A stretch of 64,000 nt of DNA from Streptomyces sp. H39-S7 (GCF_027158205.1 NZ_JAPVLU010000009.1:124001-188000), one strand, 5' to 3'; numbered from the stretch's first letter, positions 34,510 to 43,351 are shown. Numbers and translations are program-made. The notes: a model not told the origin generated them from the sequence alone.

Positions 34510-34947
34510 ATGACCACCCAGTGGAGTCTGACGATCGACTGCGCGCACCCGGCGAAACTGGCCGCCTTCTGGGCGCTGGCGTTGGGCTACGGGGAGAAAC
34601 CCCCGCCTGCCGGGTTCGGCAGTTGGGAAGAATGGCTGTCCCACCACGAGGTTCCGGAAAGCGAGTGGGACGAGGGCGCCTACCTCGCCGATCCGGACGG
34701 AGTGGGACCGAACCTCTCCTTCCTGCAAGTGCCCGAGCCGAAGACCGTGAAGAACCGGCTGCACCTGGACGTCCAGGTCGGCGGCGGCCGTGACACCCCC
34801 TGGGAAGTGCGCTGGCCACGCGTCCTCGCGGCCATGGAACGCCTGACCACCGCGGGAGCGACCGCACTCCGCGAAGAGACATTGCAGGGCAGGCCCGATC
34901 ACATGGTGATGGCAGACCCGGAAGGCAACGAGTTCTGCCTGCTCTGA
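34510..34947 (+). CDS. VOC/glyoxalase-like protein
   Basis: This 145-residue protein belongs to the vicinal-oxygen-chelate superfamily (Glyoxalase_6 type). It opens with DCAHPAKLAAFWALALGYGE, has NRLHLDVQV in the middle and closes with MVMADPEGNEFCLL. The DPEGNEFC ending is a family hallmark. GGAGGG precedes the ATG. The metal-binding and enzymatic status is uncertain; many members are antibiotic-binding or unknown. It converges on a two-domain VOC gene 47 bp away. Confidence 0.78.
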   Translation: MTTQWSLTIDCAHPAKLAAFWALALGYGEKPPPAGFGSWEEWLSHHEVPESEWDEGAYLADPDGVGPNLSFLQVPEPKTVKNRLHLDVQVGGGRDTPWEVRWPRVLAAMERLTTAGATALREETLQGRPDHMVMADPEGNEFCLL

Positions 34948-34994
34948 CCACGGCACAGGGCGAATGCCGCACGTGGCGAACACGGAACACTGCC

Positions 34995-35723
34995 CTACCG
35001 GGCCGCCGCCAGGAGGAATTCGTTGCCGTCGGGGTCGGCCAGCGCCACTCGTTCGCCGTCACCGTGGCCCTGACCGGTGTCGAGCAGGGTCGCCCCGAGG
35101 GAGAGCAGGCGGTCGACCTCGGCCTGTCGCTCACCGTCGGCAGGTGATGCCAGGTCGAATTGCACCCGGCTCTTGCCTGTTCTCGGATCCAGCGGCGGAC
35201 CACCCCAGGTGATCTTGGGACCGCCGTGCGGCGAGCGGATAGCGGTCTCCTGATCCTGGTCCCAGACCAGCGGCCACCCCAGTGCCTTACTCCAGAAGTA
35301 CCCGACTTCCTGGGAACCGTCGCAGGCCAGCGCCCCGACGAATCCGCAGTCGGCCAGGAAGTTGTTGCCCGGCTCGATGACGCAGAACTCGTTGCCCTCG
35401 GGGTCGGCGAGCACCACATGGCCCTCTTCCGGGAGCTGGCCGACGTCGATGTGCTGCCCGCCGAGCTCCAGCGCCCGGGTCACCGTCTGCTGCTGGTCCT
35501 CCAGGGACGTACTCGTCAGATCGAAATGCATCCGATTCTGGCCGAGCTTCCGCTCCTGGCTCGGCAGGAAGCGGAGGCGGAACCCGGTGTCATCGCTGGG
35601 CAGGAGCCCGACACCGTCGCGGGAATCGTCGACCAGTTCCCACCCCAGGACCCCGGACCAGAACCGCGCCAGACGCAACGGCTCCCTCGCATCGAAACAG
35701 ACCGCGAACAGTTGACTCGTCAT
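34995..35723 (-). CDS. Two-domain VOC/glyoxalase-like protein
   Basis: This 242-residue protein contains two tandem VOC modules. Module 1 ends with HVVLADPEGNEFCVIEPG near residue 125 and module 2 ends with RVALADPDGNEFLLAAAR. Each begins with a helix containing RFWSGVLGWEL or YFWSKALGWPL. Tandem modules let one chain form a complete active site. The ATG at 35723 gives the natural start MTSQLFAVCFDAREP; the ribosome-binding site is weak (GGAG). Function unknown; the neighbouring single-domain VOC protein is similar in motif but on the other strand. Confidence 0.77.
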   Translation of the reverse strand: MTSQLFAVCFDAREPLRLARFWSGVLGWELVDDSRDGVGLLPSDDTGFRLRFLPSQERKLGQNRMHFDLTSTSLEDQQQTVTRALELGGQHIDVGQLPEEGHVVLADPEGNEFCVIEPGNNFLADCGFVGALACDGSQEVGYFWSKALGWPLVWDQDQETAIRSPHGGPKITWGGPPLDPRTGKSRVQFDLASPADGERQAEVDRLLSLGATLLDTGQGHGDGERVALADPDGNEFLLAAAR

Positions 35724-35973
35724 AGCCCGGTAATCTCCGATCGGCTGACTGACCTCGGTCGACAGGGCGCTTCGCCAGCCCTCCACCGAAAGCCTATGGT
35801 CGAGGCACCCTCACCCGCAGCCCGGTTTCCGGCAGCGCCCGCACCAGGCGGACCGCCCCCGTCGTCAGAAGACCCAAAAAGATCCACACGCGGATGTCGA
35901 GAACCTGTGTCCGGCTCCGTCCCCGGCGTGCAAGCGGCCACAATGGGTCGCACCAGTACCGAGGAGAAGCACG

Positions 35974-36381
35974 ATGGCCAAGTACCTGCTGCTCAAGCAC
36001 TACCGTGGCGCGCCGGCTCCGGCCAACGACGTTCCCATGGACCAGTGGACGCCGGAGGAGATCTCGGCTCACGTGCAGTACATGAACGACTTCGCGGGCC
36101 GCCTCCAGGAAACGGGTGAGTTCGTCGACAGTCAGGCGCTCGCCTCCGAGGGTACGTTCGTACGATATGACGGCGAGGGTCGCCCGCCGGTCACGGACGG
36201 GCCGTTCGCCGAGACCAAGGACCTCATCGCCGGCTGGATGGTGATCGACGTCGACGGCTACCAGCGGGCCCTCGAGCTGGCCGCGGAACTGTCGGCCGCT
36301 CCCGGGGCGGGCGGCAAGCCGATCCACGAGTGGCTCGAGCTGCGCCCGTTCCTGGGCGAGCACGGCGCCGTCACGGAGTGA
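35974..36381 (+). CDS. YCII-related DGPF protein, partner of ECF42 sigma
   Basis: This 135-residue YCII/DGPF-family protein opens with MAKYLLLKHYRG and contains the name-giving DGPFAETKDLIAGWMVIDVD in the middle. DGPF genes accompany ECF42 sigma factors in many actinobacteria, and here the downstream sigma gene starts in a GTGA overlap with its stop. GAGGAGAA precedes the ATG. It is a small cytoplasmic protein with no known enzymatic activity. It may be a target of the sigma factor, as reported for the family. Confidence 0.83.
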   Translation: MAKYLLLKHYRGAPAPANDVPMDQWTPEEISAHVQYMNDFAGRLQETGEFVDSQALASEGTFVRYDGEGRPPVTDGPFAETKDLIAGWMVIDVDGYQRALELAAELSAAPGAGGKPIHEWLELRPFLGEHGAVTE

Positions 36382-37535
36382 CCACTGGAGTGAACGAGGT
36401 CCTGCTAAGGAGCCTCACGCCGAGTGTGCTCGGCGTCCTCGTCCGCCGCGGAGCCGACTTCGCGGCGGCCGAGGACGCCGTGCAGGACGCGCTCGTCGAG
36501 GCAGTGCGCGTCTGGCCGGCCGAGCCGCCCCGGGACGCGAAGGGCTGGCTGATCACCGTGGCCTGGCGCCGGTTCCTCGACGCGACCCGGGCGGACGCCG
36601 CCCGGCGCCGGCGTGAGGAGCGCGTCGACGAGGAGCCGGCGGCCGGACCCGCCCCCGCGGTGGACGACACGCTCCAGCTCTACTTCCTGTGCGCCCACCC
36701 GTCCCTCACCGCGTCGTCGGCGGTCGCGCTGACGCTGCGCGCCGTCGGTGGGCTGACCACCCGCCAGATCGCCCAGGCCTACCTCGTACCCGAGGCGACC
36801 ATGGCGCAGCGCATCAGCCGGGCCAAACGCACCGTCTCCGGCGTGCGCTTCGACCAGCCGGGCGACGTCGCCACCGTGCTGCGCGTCCTCTACCTGGTCT
36901 TCAACGAGGGTTACTCCGGCGACGTCGACCTCTCCGCCGAAGCCATCCGGCTCACCCGGCAACTCACGGCGGTCATCGACCACCCCGAGGTGGCGGGGCT
37001 GCTCGCCCTGATGCTGCTCCACCACGCCCGGCGCGCCGCTCGGACCGCGCCCGACGGCAGCCTGGTATCGCTCGCCGAGCAGGACCGCGGCCGATGGGAC
37101 ACCCGGTCCATCGCCGAGGGCGTCGAGATCCTGCAGGCGGCCCTCGCCCGCGACCGGCTGGGCGAGTTCCAGGCCCAGGCCGCCATCGCGGCACTCCACG
37201 CCGACGCACCCGCCGCGGAGGAGACCGACTGGGTGCAGATCGTCGAGTGGTACGACGAACTCGCGCGCCTGACCGACAACCCGGTCGTCCGGCTCAACCG
37301 TGCCGTGGCCGTCGGCGAGGCCGACGGGCCGCGCGCCGGCCTGGCGGCGCTCGCGGCGCTGGACGACTCGCTGCCCCGCCACACCGCGGTGGCGGCGTAC
37401 CTCCACGAGCGCGACGGCGACCTGGCGACGGCGGCACGCCTGTACGCCGCGGCGGCCCGCAAGGCACCCAACCTCGCCGAACGCGACCACCTGACCCGTC
37501 AGGCCGCCCGGCTCAACGCCCGCAGGGATCGCTGA
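36378..37535 (+). CDS. ECF42-type RNA polymerase sigma factor with C-terminal TPR-like extension
   Basis: This 385-residue extracytoplasmic-function sigma factor has region 2 around FAAAEDAVQDALVEAVRVWP to GWLITVAWRRFLDATRAD and region 4 around LTTRQIAQAYLVPEATMAQRISRAKRTV. About 200 further residues form a helical, TPR-like extension (AALALD/AAYLHERDGDLATAARLYAAAARKAP), the hallmark of ECF42. No anti-sigma gene lies beside it, which also fits ECF42. The GTG at 36378 overlaps the DGPF stop. Confidence 0.87.
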   Translation: MTTGVNEVLLRSLTPSVLGVLVRRGADFAAAEDAVQDALVEAVRVWPAEPPRDAKGWLITVAWRRFLDATRADAARRRREERVDEEPAAGPAPAVDDTLQLYFLCAHPSLTASSAVALTLRAVGGLTTRQIAQAYLVPEATMAQRISRAKRTVSGVRFDQPGDVATVLRVLYLVFNEGYSGDVDLSAEAIRLTRQLTAVIDHPEVAGLLALMLLHHARRAARTAPDGSLVSLAEQDRGRWDTRSIAEGVEILQAALARDRLGEFQAQAAIAALHADAPAAEETDWVQIVEWYDELARLTDNPVVRLNRAVAVGEADGPRAGLAALAALDDSLPRHTAVAAYLHERDGDLATAARLYAAAARKAPNLAERDHLTRQAARLNARRDR

Positions 37536-37657
37536 CGAGTCCAGCGGTCTCGCTCGTGCAGGTTTTCCGCCGCCGCGTCGGGAGGATCGCCCGGCTGCGG
37601 GACCACTTCGCCCCGGACCTGCTGAGCTGACGTCGACGTCGACGATCAGCGCGTTCG

Positions 37658-38167
37658 TCAGGGGTGCCGGGCGGAACGCGGTGTCGTCGTGCCGGGCTCG
37701 GCGAGATGGGCGTCCATGGCGGAGTTCAGGTCGGCGACGAAGGCCTCGAACCGCTCCAGGAGTTCCGGCGGATAGCGGGACATCGTGATGTCCAGGCGGT
37801 CGGCGAGCGGGCCGAAGAACTCGTCCGCGCGTTCCTGGATGTGCGCCCCGCTGTGCAGGGTGATCACGCGCCGGTCGGAGTGCTCGCGGGTGCGCGTGAT
37901 GTGACCTGCCCCTTCCAGGCGGTTCAGGAGTGCGGTGGTGGCGCCCGTGGACAGGGAGATGCGTTCGCTCAGCCGCGCAGGCGACAACGGCGTGCCTCGC
38001 TCCTCGGCGGCGGCGATCTCCAGTACCGCGGTCGCGTCGGTGGAGTGCAGGCCCAGCCAGGCGGCGAAGCGACGGCCGAGTTCGGTGTAGTGGCCGCCGT
38101 AGATCCGCAGTCCTTCCGTCAACCGCTCCCGCTGCTCCGCGAGGTCGTCGCGCATCGCCTCTGCCAT
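37658..38167 (-). CDS. MarR-family regulator of the divergent efflux gene
   Basis: This 169-residue MarR protein shows the HTH ERISLSTGATTALLNRLEGAGHITRTREHSDRRVITL. The ATG at 38167 was chosen because the longer frame adds only an Arg-rich tail without a start signal. It is divergent from an MFS drug-efflux-type gene, with 114 bp between starts, a standard repressor/efflux pair. The gap contains two copies of ACTTTAC, but I see no convincing palindrome. Confidence 0.8.
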   Translation of the reverse strand: MAEAMRDDLAEQRERLTEGLRIYGGHYTELGRRFAAWLGLHSTDATAVLEIAAAEERGTPLSPARLSERISLSTGATTALLNRLEGAGHITRTREHSDRRVITLHSGAHIQERADEFFGPLADRLDITMSRYPPELLERFEAFVADLNSAMDAHLAEPGTTTPRSARHP

Positions 38168-38281
38168 GGACGCCTGCCGCCTTTCTCGTCTGCCGCGCCT
38201 TGGTTCGGCGGCCTGCTTTGACAACCTACCGCCCACACTTTACCTTCACCGCGGAATTACTTTACGATGGAGGTATCGCGC

Positions 38282-39766
38282 ATGAGCGACGCATGTCCCG
38301 CCGCGGACCAGGTTGGCGAGCCCTACCGGTGGCGATGGCTGATTCTGGTGGTGATGCTCGTCGCGGAGATCATGGATCTCCTGGACGCGTCGATCGTCAA
38401 CGTCGCCGGCCCGGACCTGGAGAGGTCCCTCGGCGCGGGTCCCTCCGCCTTGCAGTGGGTGATCGGCGGCTACGCCCTCACCCTGGGAGCCGGGCTGGTG
38501 GTCGGTGGACGGCTCGGTGACCGCTACGGGCGCCGACGCATGTTCCTGATCGGCCTGGCCGCCTTCACCGCCACCTCGCTGCTGTGCTCGCTGGCACCGA
38601 GCATCGAGTTGCTGATCGCGTTCCGGCTGTTGCAGGGCACCGCCGGCGCGATGCTCCTGCCCCAAGGGCTGGGGCTGCTGCGCGAGAACTTCTCCGGGAC
38701 CGAGCTCACCAAGGTCTTCGGGATCTTCGGCCCCGTCCTCGGGCTGGGCGGCATCGTCGGCCCGGTGCTGGGCGGTTTCCTCATCCAGAGCGACATCGCC
38801 GGCCTGGGATGGCGAGCGGTCTTCCTGGTCAACCTGCCCATCGGCATCGCCGCACTGATCATCGCCGCCAAGGCCGTCCCCAAGAGGCCGGGCAACCCCG
38901 CGGTGCGGGTCGACATCGTCGGCGCGGGCCTGGTCGCGGTGGCCTGCGCCCTGCTGGTGCTGCCGCTGAACCAGGGGCAGGAGGACGGCTGGCCGCTGTG
39001 GACCTGGCTGTGCATGGGCGCCTCCGTCATCACCTTCGCCCTGTTCGCCCTCCAGCAGGGCCGCACCGCGGCGGCGGGACGCGAGCCGCTGGTGACCCCG
39101 GGGCTGCTCCACAAGCCCGCTTTCACCGTCGGGCTCGGGGGCATCGCCCTGTTCTTCGGCGGCCTGGTCGGCACCCAGCTCGTGCTGACCCTCTACCTCC
39201 AGATCGGCCAACACTTCACCGCCGGTCACGCGGGCCTGGGCAACCTGCCGCTCGCGGTGGGCACGGCGATCGGCGGCGCGGTCAGCGGCGCCGTCCTCGC
39301 CGACAGACTCGGCCGCGCGGTCGTGCAGATCGGTCCAGTGATCCAGCTCGCCGGCGCGGCCCTGCTCTGGTTCGAGCTCGACGGACTCGACCCGTCGGCG
39401 TTCTCCATCTGGGACATCGCCCCGGGCGTGACCGTCGCCGGCATCGGAGCGGGCATGGTCATCGCCGCCCTGTTCAGCTCCATCCTCGCCGCGGTCGACG
39501 ACCACGAGATCGGCTCCGCCTCCGGCGTGCTGTCGGCGGTGCAGTCCCTCGGCGGCTCCATCGGCGTCGCCGTCTTCGGCTCGGTGTTCTTCGCCCGGGC
39601 CAAGACCGGCGACTTCACCGCCGGCTTCCACCACGCCCTCATCGTCCAGGGGTGTCTGCTGGCTGCGTTCCTCGCCATCACCTTCCTGCTTCCCAAGGAA
39701 AGCCGCCCCGAGGACGAGCAGCACGGCGTCGACGCCCCCGCCGACCCGCAACGCGCCGCCGTGTGA
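38282..39766 (+). CDS. MFS efflux transporter, DHA2 (EmrB/QacA) family
   Basis: This 494-residue membrane transporter has about 14 hydrophobic segments. Motif A is GGRLGDRYGRRRMFLIG after TM2, and motif D1 is LDASIVNVAGPDLERSL in TM1, both diagnostic of 14-TM drug:proton antiporters. TM5 carries GPVLGLGGIVGPVLGGFL (motif C of antiporters). GGAGGT lies seven bases before the ATG at 38282. Regulation by the divergent MarR gene is likely. The exported compound is unknown. Confidence 0.87.
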   Translation: MSDACPAADQVGEPYRWRWLILVVMLVAEIMDLLDASIVNVAGPDLERSLGAGPSALQWVIGGYALTLGAGLVVGGRLGDRYGRRRMFLIGLAAFTATSLLCSLAPSIELLIAFRLLQGTAGAMLLPQGLGLLRENFSGTELTKVFGIFGPVLGLGGIVGPVLGGFLIQSDIAGLGWRAVFLVNLPIGIAALIIAAKAVPKRPGNPAVRVDIVGAGLVAVACALLVLPLNQGQEDGWPLWTWLCMGASVITFALFALQQGRTAAAGREPLVTPGLLHKPAFTVGLGGIALFFGGLVGTQLVLTLYLQIGQHFTAGHAGLGNLPLAVGTAIGGAVSGAVLADRLGRAVVQIGPVIQLAGAALLWFELDGLDPSAFSIWDIAPGVTVAGIGAGMVIAALFSSILAAVDDHEIGSASGVLSAVQSLGGSIGVAVFGSVFFARAKTGDFTAGFHHALIVQGCLLAAFLAITFLLPKESRPEDEQHGVDAPADPQRAAV

Positions 39767-39839
39767 CCCGGCCCGGCAAGGACGGGTCAACCGGTCCGCC
39801 GCGAGCACCGCAGCGTTCACCCACGGCGATCGGACCGGC

Positions 39840-40040
39840 CGAAGGAGCGCGTGGGAGCAGGCCGGTCAGATCTGGTACGACGTACTCACCGGTGGGCAGC
39901 TCTCGTCCGGCGCGAGCTTCACCGATTTCGCCGACCTTACCGTGGCATCGGCTCTCGCCCGGTGCGGCGCGGGCTTCGAGCGCGCGGCCGTCATCGCGGC
40001 GTGGACCCAGGTGGGTGTGCTGCAGGCACCCTCGGCGGGC
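39840..40040 (+). pseudogene. Remnant of an M4 (thermolysin-type) metallopeptidase C terminus
   Basis: In the frame beginning at 39840 the translation reads RRSAWEQAGQIWYDVLTG, continues through SSGASFTDFADLTVASALAR and ends AAVIAAWTQVGV. This lines up along about 55 residues with the last helices of thermolysin-like neutral proteases (IGRDK..KIFYRALT ... LRAAAVQSATDLYG ... AFDAVGV). The catalytic HExxH part and any signal peptide are missing and no start codon leads it. The frame runs without a stop into the downstream STAS gene. I read it as a decayed gene tail; the family match is from memory. Confidence 0.5.
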
Positions 40041-40154
40041 GGTTCCCTGGCCGGTGAGAGGACACCCGGAGCGCTTGGGCCCGATTCTTGTTCGAACAGA
40101 GCCGCGAGTGTGGCAGGATCGTTGTCTTACGACAACAAACCAAATGGAGCGACC

Positions 40155-40520
40155 GTGGCATCTACGTCCGACCCTGTGCCGCAGGGCGCCCGTTTGACGG
40201 TTTCCCTCGCGCCGGGCGAGCCCAGTGTCATCACGGTGACCGGGGAGATCGACCTGCACGGGGTCACTCCCGTGCGGGACGCGGTGGATCGCGCCCTGGC
40301 CCACCATCCGCACGTGGTCCTGGACCTGGCGGGCGTGAGTTTCGGCGATTCCTCCTTCCTCAGCACCCTTCTGAAGGCTCGTCTCGACGCCCTGGAGCGC
40401 GCCGGGAGCCTGACCCTGGTGGCCCCCAGCAGCCAGATCCTGCGCCTTCTGACCATCACCGGCGCCCTGGAGCTCTTCCCGGTCGTGGACAAGGAAGAGG
40501 ATCTGCAGGCGAAGCTCTGA
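40155..40520 (+). CDS. Anti-anti-sigma factor (STAS domain)
   Basis: This 121-residue STAS protein of the RsbV/SpoIIAA/BldG type has core motifs TVTGEIDLHGVTPVRDAVDRAL and VVLDLAGVSFGDSSFLSTLL, where Ser66 after the Asp is the expected phosphorylation site. GTG 40155 follows GGAG. The same frame is open upstream through the M4 remnant, but that part has no start signal or STAS homology. It is a possible substrate for the PP2C phosphatases at 29.6-33.8 kb and antagonist of the RsbW-like kinase at 33969. Confidence 0.83.
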   Translation: MASTSDPVPQGARLTVSLAPGEPSVITVTGEIDLHGVTPVRDAVDRALAHHPHVVLDLAGVSFGDSSFLSTLLKARLDALERAGSLTLVAPSSQILRLLTITGALELFPVVDKEEDLQAKL

Positions 40521-41050
40521 CGGGACCTCGCCATCGCCGGCGGCCCGCGCCGCGGCCGGACATGAGCGCGACCACCACCGACCGGCGTCGCACCCGCCCC
40601 CGAGCTCTCCCCGTGACCCGCCGAAGATCACTCTTCTACAACAGCCATCGTCCGAACGTTCGATCGATCGGGTCGCCGGGTATCGTCGTTCGAACGCCGT
40701 GGGGGGGGACCCACCGGAGCGTTGCCGCGACTACACAAGGTCGCCTTCCGCAGCAGCAAGGGAACGCGTGGGTAAGCGATGTGGCCGCCTCGCGGCCGAA
40801 GGGGGAACGGCTGCCGTGGTGACCGTCGGAGTGATCCGCAGGGGTACCGGGCCCGCAGCCACCGACGGCCCGGACGTCCGTCTCCTGTCGCGGCGCCCCC
40901 GGACCCCCCGCCGCTGACCGCCCGCAGAGCGACGGCTGCCGCCAACAGGCCGGCAGTCGGTACGGCTATGGCGAGAGCGCCCGTACGAGCTACCGCGGGC
41001 GCACCCTCGTGTGTCGCCGACATCGACCGCGCAAGGAGACCAGCCCCACC
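40521..41050. other. 530-bp stretch without a supported gene
   Basis: I see no convincing coding region here. It contains three short palindromes close together: CGAACGTTCG (40653-40662), CGATCGATCG (40661-40670) and CGTTCGAACG (40687-40696). Open frames on both strands show mixed third-position composition and no family motifs. AAGGAG near the end (41033-41038) belongs to the next gene. Confidence 0.5.
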
Positions 41051-42199
41051 GTGAACGTGAACGACCTGCCCCCACCGCCACCGGCTCCCGAACGGCAGGG
41101 TCCGCACGGCGGGGAGCCTGTGCATTACCCGTATCCCCAGCAGTGGGCACCCTTGATACCCACTCCCCCGCCGTCGACCAACGGTGTCGCCATCGCCTCC
41201 CTGGTCCTGGCGTTGGCATGTCTGCCCCTGGTGGGCCTCATCACCGGCTTGGTCGCGCTGTCCAAGATCCGCCGGAGTGGCGAGGGGGGCCGGGGTCTCG
41301 CCATCGCGGGGATCACGATCGACTCCCTGCGGTCGGGCCTGATCGTGGTGGGCCTGCTCGCGGGTTCCTTGACGGGAGCGTCGGCCGGGAGCAGCGCCGG
41401 CGCCAACGGTACGACCGGCGCCGCGCACCTGTCGGTCGGGGAGTGCTTCACGCTGCAGGATGGCGAGTTGGGGAAGATCGACCCCGATGAGACCACCTAC
41501 GCGAGGTCGGCGAGCATGACGACAGCAGTGCCGTGCACCGTTGCGCACGATGCCGAAGTCGCGGGCAAGTGGCAGTTCGACGACGTCAAAGGCTCCCGCT
41601 ACCCGGGCGACGATCACATCGCCAAAGTGGCGGAGGACAAGTGCACTCCCTTGATGGAGGGCTACGCCATGGACACCTGGGCGCTCCCCGCCTCGGTGGA
41701 CTCGTACTACTACATGCCGTCCAGAAGCACGTGGACGGTGGGAGACCGGGAGATCGTCTGCTTTCTCGCCAATGACAAGGTGAAGCTGACCCGGTCGCTG
41801 CGTGCCGACGCAACGGTATTGAACCCGGACCAGGTGGCGTATCTGACGGCCGTCATGAAGTTGAACGCGACCGATGCCGAAGGCCCCGACACCGAGGCGG
41901 TCGAGGATCTGGTGGACTGTCGCGACTTCGCCGCGCGTATGGCCAATGCCTTGCACGAGGAGACCCGGCAGCTCACCGAACATGCCTGGCCGGCGAAGGC
42001 GAAGCAGCCGGTGGTCGACATGTTGGCCGAGATCAAGATCAGCACCGTTGCCTGGGAGGACGCGGCGACGGCGTCGGACGCCGCGGAGTTCAGAACCCAC
42101 GTCCGTCGAGCCGACGACCACATGGCCCACCGTGAAGCGATCCAGGTCCGTGCCGCCCTGAGCCTGACCACGAGCCAGGAGTCGGGACAGGACATCTGA
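41051..42199 (+). CDS. DUF4190 / septum-formation-domain membrane protein
   Basis: This 382-residue membrane protein has a Pro-rich cytoplasmic N terminus (about 40 residues) and two TM helices of the DUF4190 type (ASLVLALACLPLVGLITGLVAL, then GLAIAGITIDSLRSGLIVVGLLAGSL with the KIRRSGEGGRGLAIAG turn). A long extracellular region contains LSVGECFTL, VPCTVAHDAEVAGKW and CFLANDKVKLTRSL, the Cys pattern of the septum_form domain. GTG 41051 follows AAGGAG at rather long spacing; GTG 41057 is an alternative. Similar proteins occur in many copies in streptomycetes; function unknown. Confidence 0.77.
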   Translation: MNVNDLPPPPPAPERQGPHGGEPVHYPYPQQWAPLIPTPPPSTNGVAIASLVLALACLPLVGLITGLVALSKIRRSGEGGRGLAIAGITIDSLRSGLIVVGLLAGSLTGASAGSSAGANGTTGAAHLSVGECFTLQDGELGKIDPDETTYARSASMTTAVPCTVAHDAEVAGKWQFDDVKGSRYPGDDHIAKVAEDKCTPLMEGYAMDTWALPASVDSYYYMPSRSTWTVGDREIVCFLANDKVKLTRSLRADATVLNPDQVAYLTAVMKLNATDAEGPDTEAVEDLVDCRDFAARMANALHEETRQLTEHAWPAKAKQPVVDMLAEIKISTVAWEDAATASDAAEFRTHVRRADDHMAHREAIQVRAALSLTTSQESGQDI

Positions 42200-42208
42200 G
42201 GCGTTGGG

Positions 42209-42250
42209 CGCCGAGCCGGAGAGGCCGTTCGATGCTTCTCCGGCTCGGCG
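42209..42250. terminator. Bidirectional terminator
   Basis: CGCCGAGCCGGAGA (42209-42222) pairs perfectly with 42237-42250 around a 14-base loop, between the convergent DUF4190 and NAD-epimerase genes. Confidence 0.72.
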
Positions 42251-42311
42251 TCGCACTTTCTCAACGGCTCGGCAGCCGAACCGAATCGCTCAGGGACAGC
42301 GGCGGGGCCGG

Positions 42312-43247
42312 TCAGGCCGTCGGGGTGGCGAAGTAGTGACCCTTGTCGAGGTCGTCGATGAGCCCGGGACCGGTCGGCTGCCACCCCAGCAGTTGGCGGG
42401 TGTACGCGCTCGAGGTGGCGCTGTCCATCCCGAGGTAGGCGGCCAACCAGGTGAAGTGCTCGGCCGCGTCGCCGGGGGCGATCGAGGCCACGGGCAGACC
42501 GAGGTGACGTCCGATCACTTCGGCGACGTCACGGATCGGCACACCCTCATCCGCCACCGCGTGCAGGCTGGAGCCGGCCGGAGCAATCTCCAGCGCCAGG
42601 CGGAAGAGATGCGCGGCATCCGATCGGTGCACGGCGGGCCAGCGGTGGGCGCCGTCGCCTATGTAGCCGGAGACCCCCTTCTCCCGCGCGATGGCGACCA
42701 CGGTGGCGAGGAAGCCGTGATCCCCGTCGCCGTGCACGGTGGGGGGAAGACGCACGACCGACGAGCGGACGCCGCGGTCCGCGAGCGCGACCGTCGCATG
42801 CGCGTTGGCCAGCCGCTTGGCCGGTCCGCCGGCCCAGTGGGCGCCCATGGGGGCGGACGCTTGGCCGTCCTGCTCGGTGGCGAGCAGGCCCGGCGCCAGC
42901 CCGAGGGTCCCCGAGGCGATGAGGAACGGGCGGTCGGAGCCGGCGAGCACCTCTCCGAACGTGTCGATGGCGCGCCGGTCGGCGGCGGCGGCGTCCTCGA
43001 AGCCGCCGCTGAAGGCGATGTCGTGCTTGAAGGCGAGGTGGATCACGCCGTCCGACTCGGCAGCCGCGCTGCGCAGCGTGTCGAGATCGTCGAGCGTGCC
43101 GCGGCGCACCTCGGCGCCCGCCGCGGCGAGGGCGGCGGCCGAGGCGTCCGAGCGGGCGAGTCCAACGACCTGGTGACCGGCGTCGATGAGTTCCGGGACG
43201 ACGGCTGAACCGATCCAGCCGGACGCGCCGGTGACGAACACACGCAT
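42312..43247 (-). CDS. NAD(P)-dependent epimerase/reductase (extended-SDR type)
   Basis: This 311-residue atypical/extended SDR has the cofactor motif VTGASGWIGSAVV at the N terminus and LARSDASAAALAAAGAEVRRGTLDDLD after the second strand, as in NmrA-like and SDR_a5 proteins. The ATG at 43247 follows GGAGG. It is divergent from a TetR gene, and two near-perfect 19-bp operators sit in the gap. This arrangement is frequent for NAD(P)H-dependent reductases induced by xenobiotics, but the substrate is unknown. Confidence 0.82.
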   Translation of the reverse strand: MRVFVTGASGWIGSAVVPELIDAGHQVVGLARSDASAAALAAAGAEVRRGTLDDLDTLRSAAAESDGVIHLAFKHDIAFSGGFEDAAAADRRAIDTFGEVLAGSDRPFLIASGTLGLAPGLLATEQDGQASAPMGAHWAGGPAKRLANAHATVALADRGVRSSVVRLPPTVHGDGDHGFLATVVAIAREKGVSGYIGDGAHRWPAVHRSDAAHLFRLALEIAPAGSSLHAVADEGVPIRDVAEVIGRHLGLPVASIAPGDAAEHFTWLAAYLGMDSATSSAYTRQLLGWQPTGPGLIDDLDKGHYFATPTA

Positions 43248-43319
43248 GAGGAGAACCTCCGGGTAGGTCGAGCGTGTTCGCCGCAGGTGCCGAGGCAGGG
43301 GAATTGCGGCGAACACGTC

Positions 43320-43338
43320 GATGTCAGCGACTGACATC
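43320..43338. promoter_or_regulatory. TetR operator 1 (perfect inverted repeat)
   Basis: GATGTCAGCGACTGACATC consists of perfect 8-bp arms around CGA. It lies 72 bp upstream of the reductase start and 32 bp (three helical turns) from a second near-identical site, the spacing expected for two TetR dimers on one face of the helix. Confidence 0.78.
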
Positions 43339-43351
43339 AACCGTAGCACTC

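Noticed and set aside
37623..37652. GACGTCGACGTC palindrome as terminator between the ECF42 and MarR genes
   Set aside because: The outer arms pair for only five bases with bulges; no stable stem could be drawn.
38221..38281. ACTTTAC direct repeats in the MarR/MFS gap as an operator
   Set aside because: The repeats are not inverted and are only seven bases long; too weak to call a MarR site.
40653..40670. LexA (SOS) box
   Set aside because: The GAAC-4-GTTC pattern is not met; GAACGTTC has no four-base spacer.
40699..41054. Short plus-strand frames before the DUF4190 gene
   Set aside because: Third-position base use is not coding-like and there is no ribosome-binding site or homology that I can recognise.
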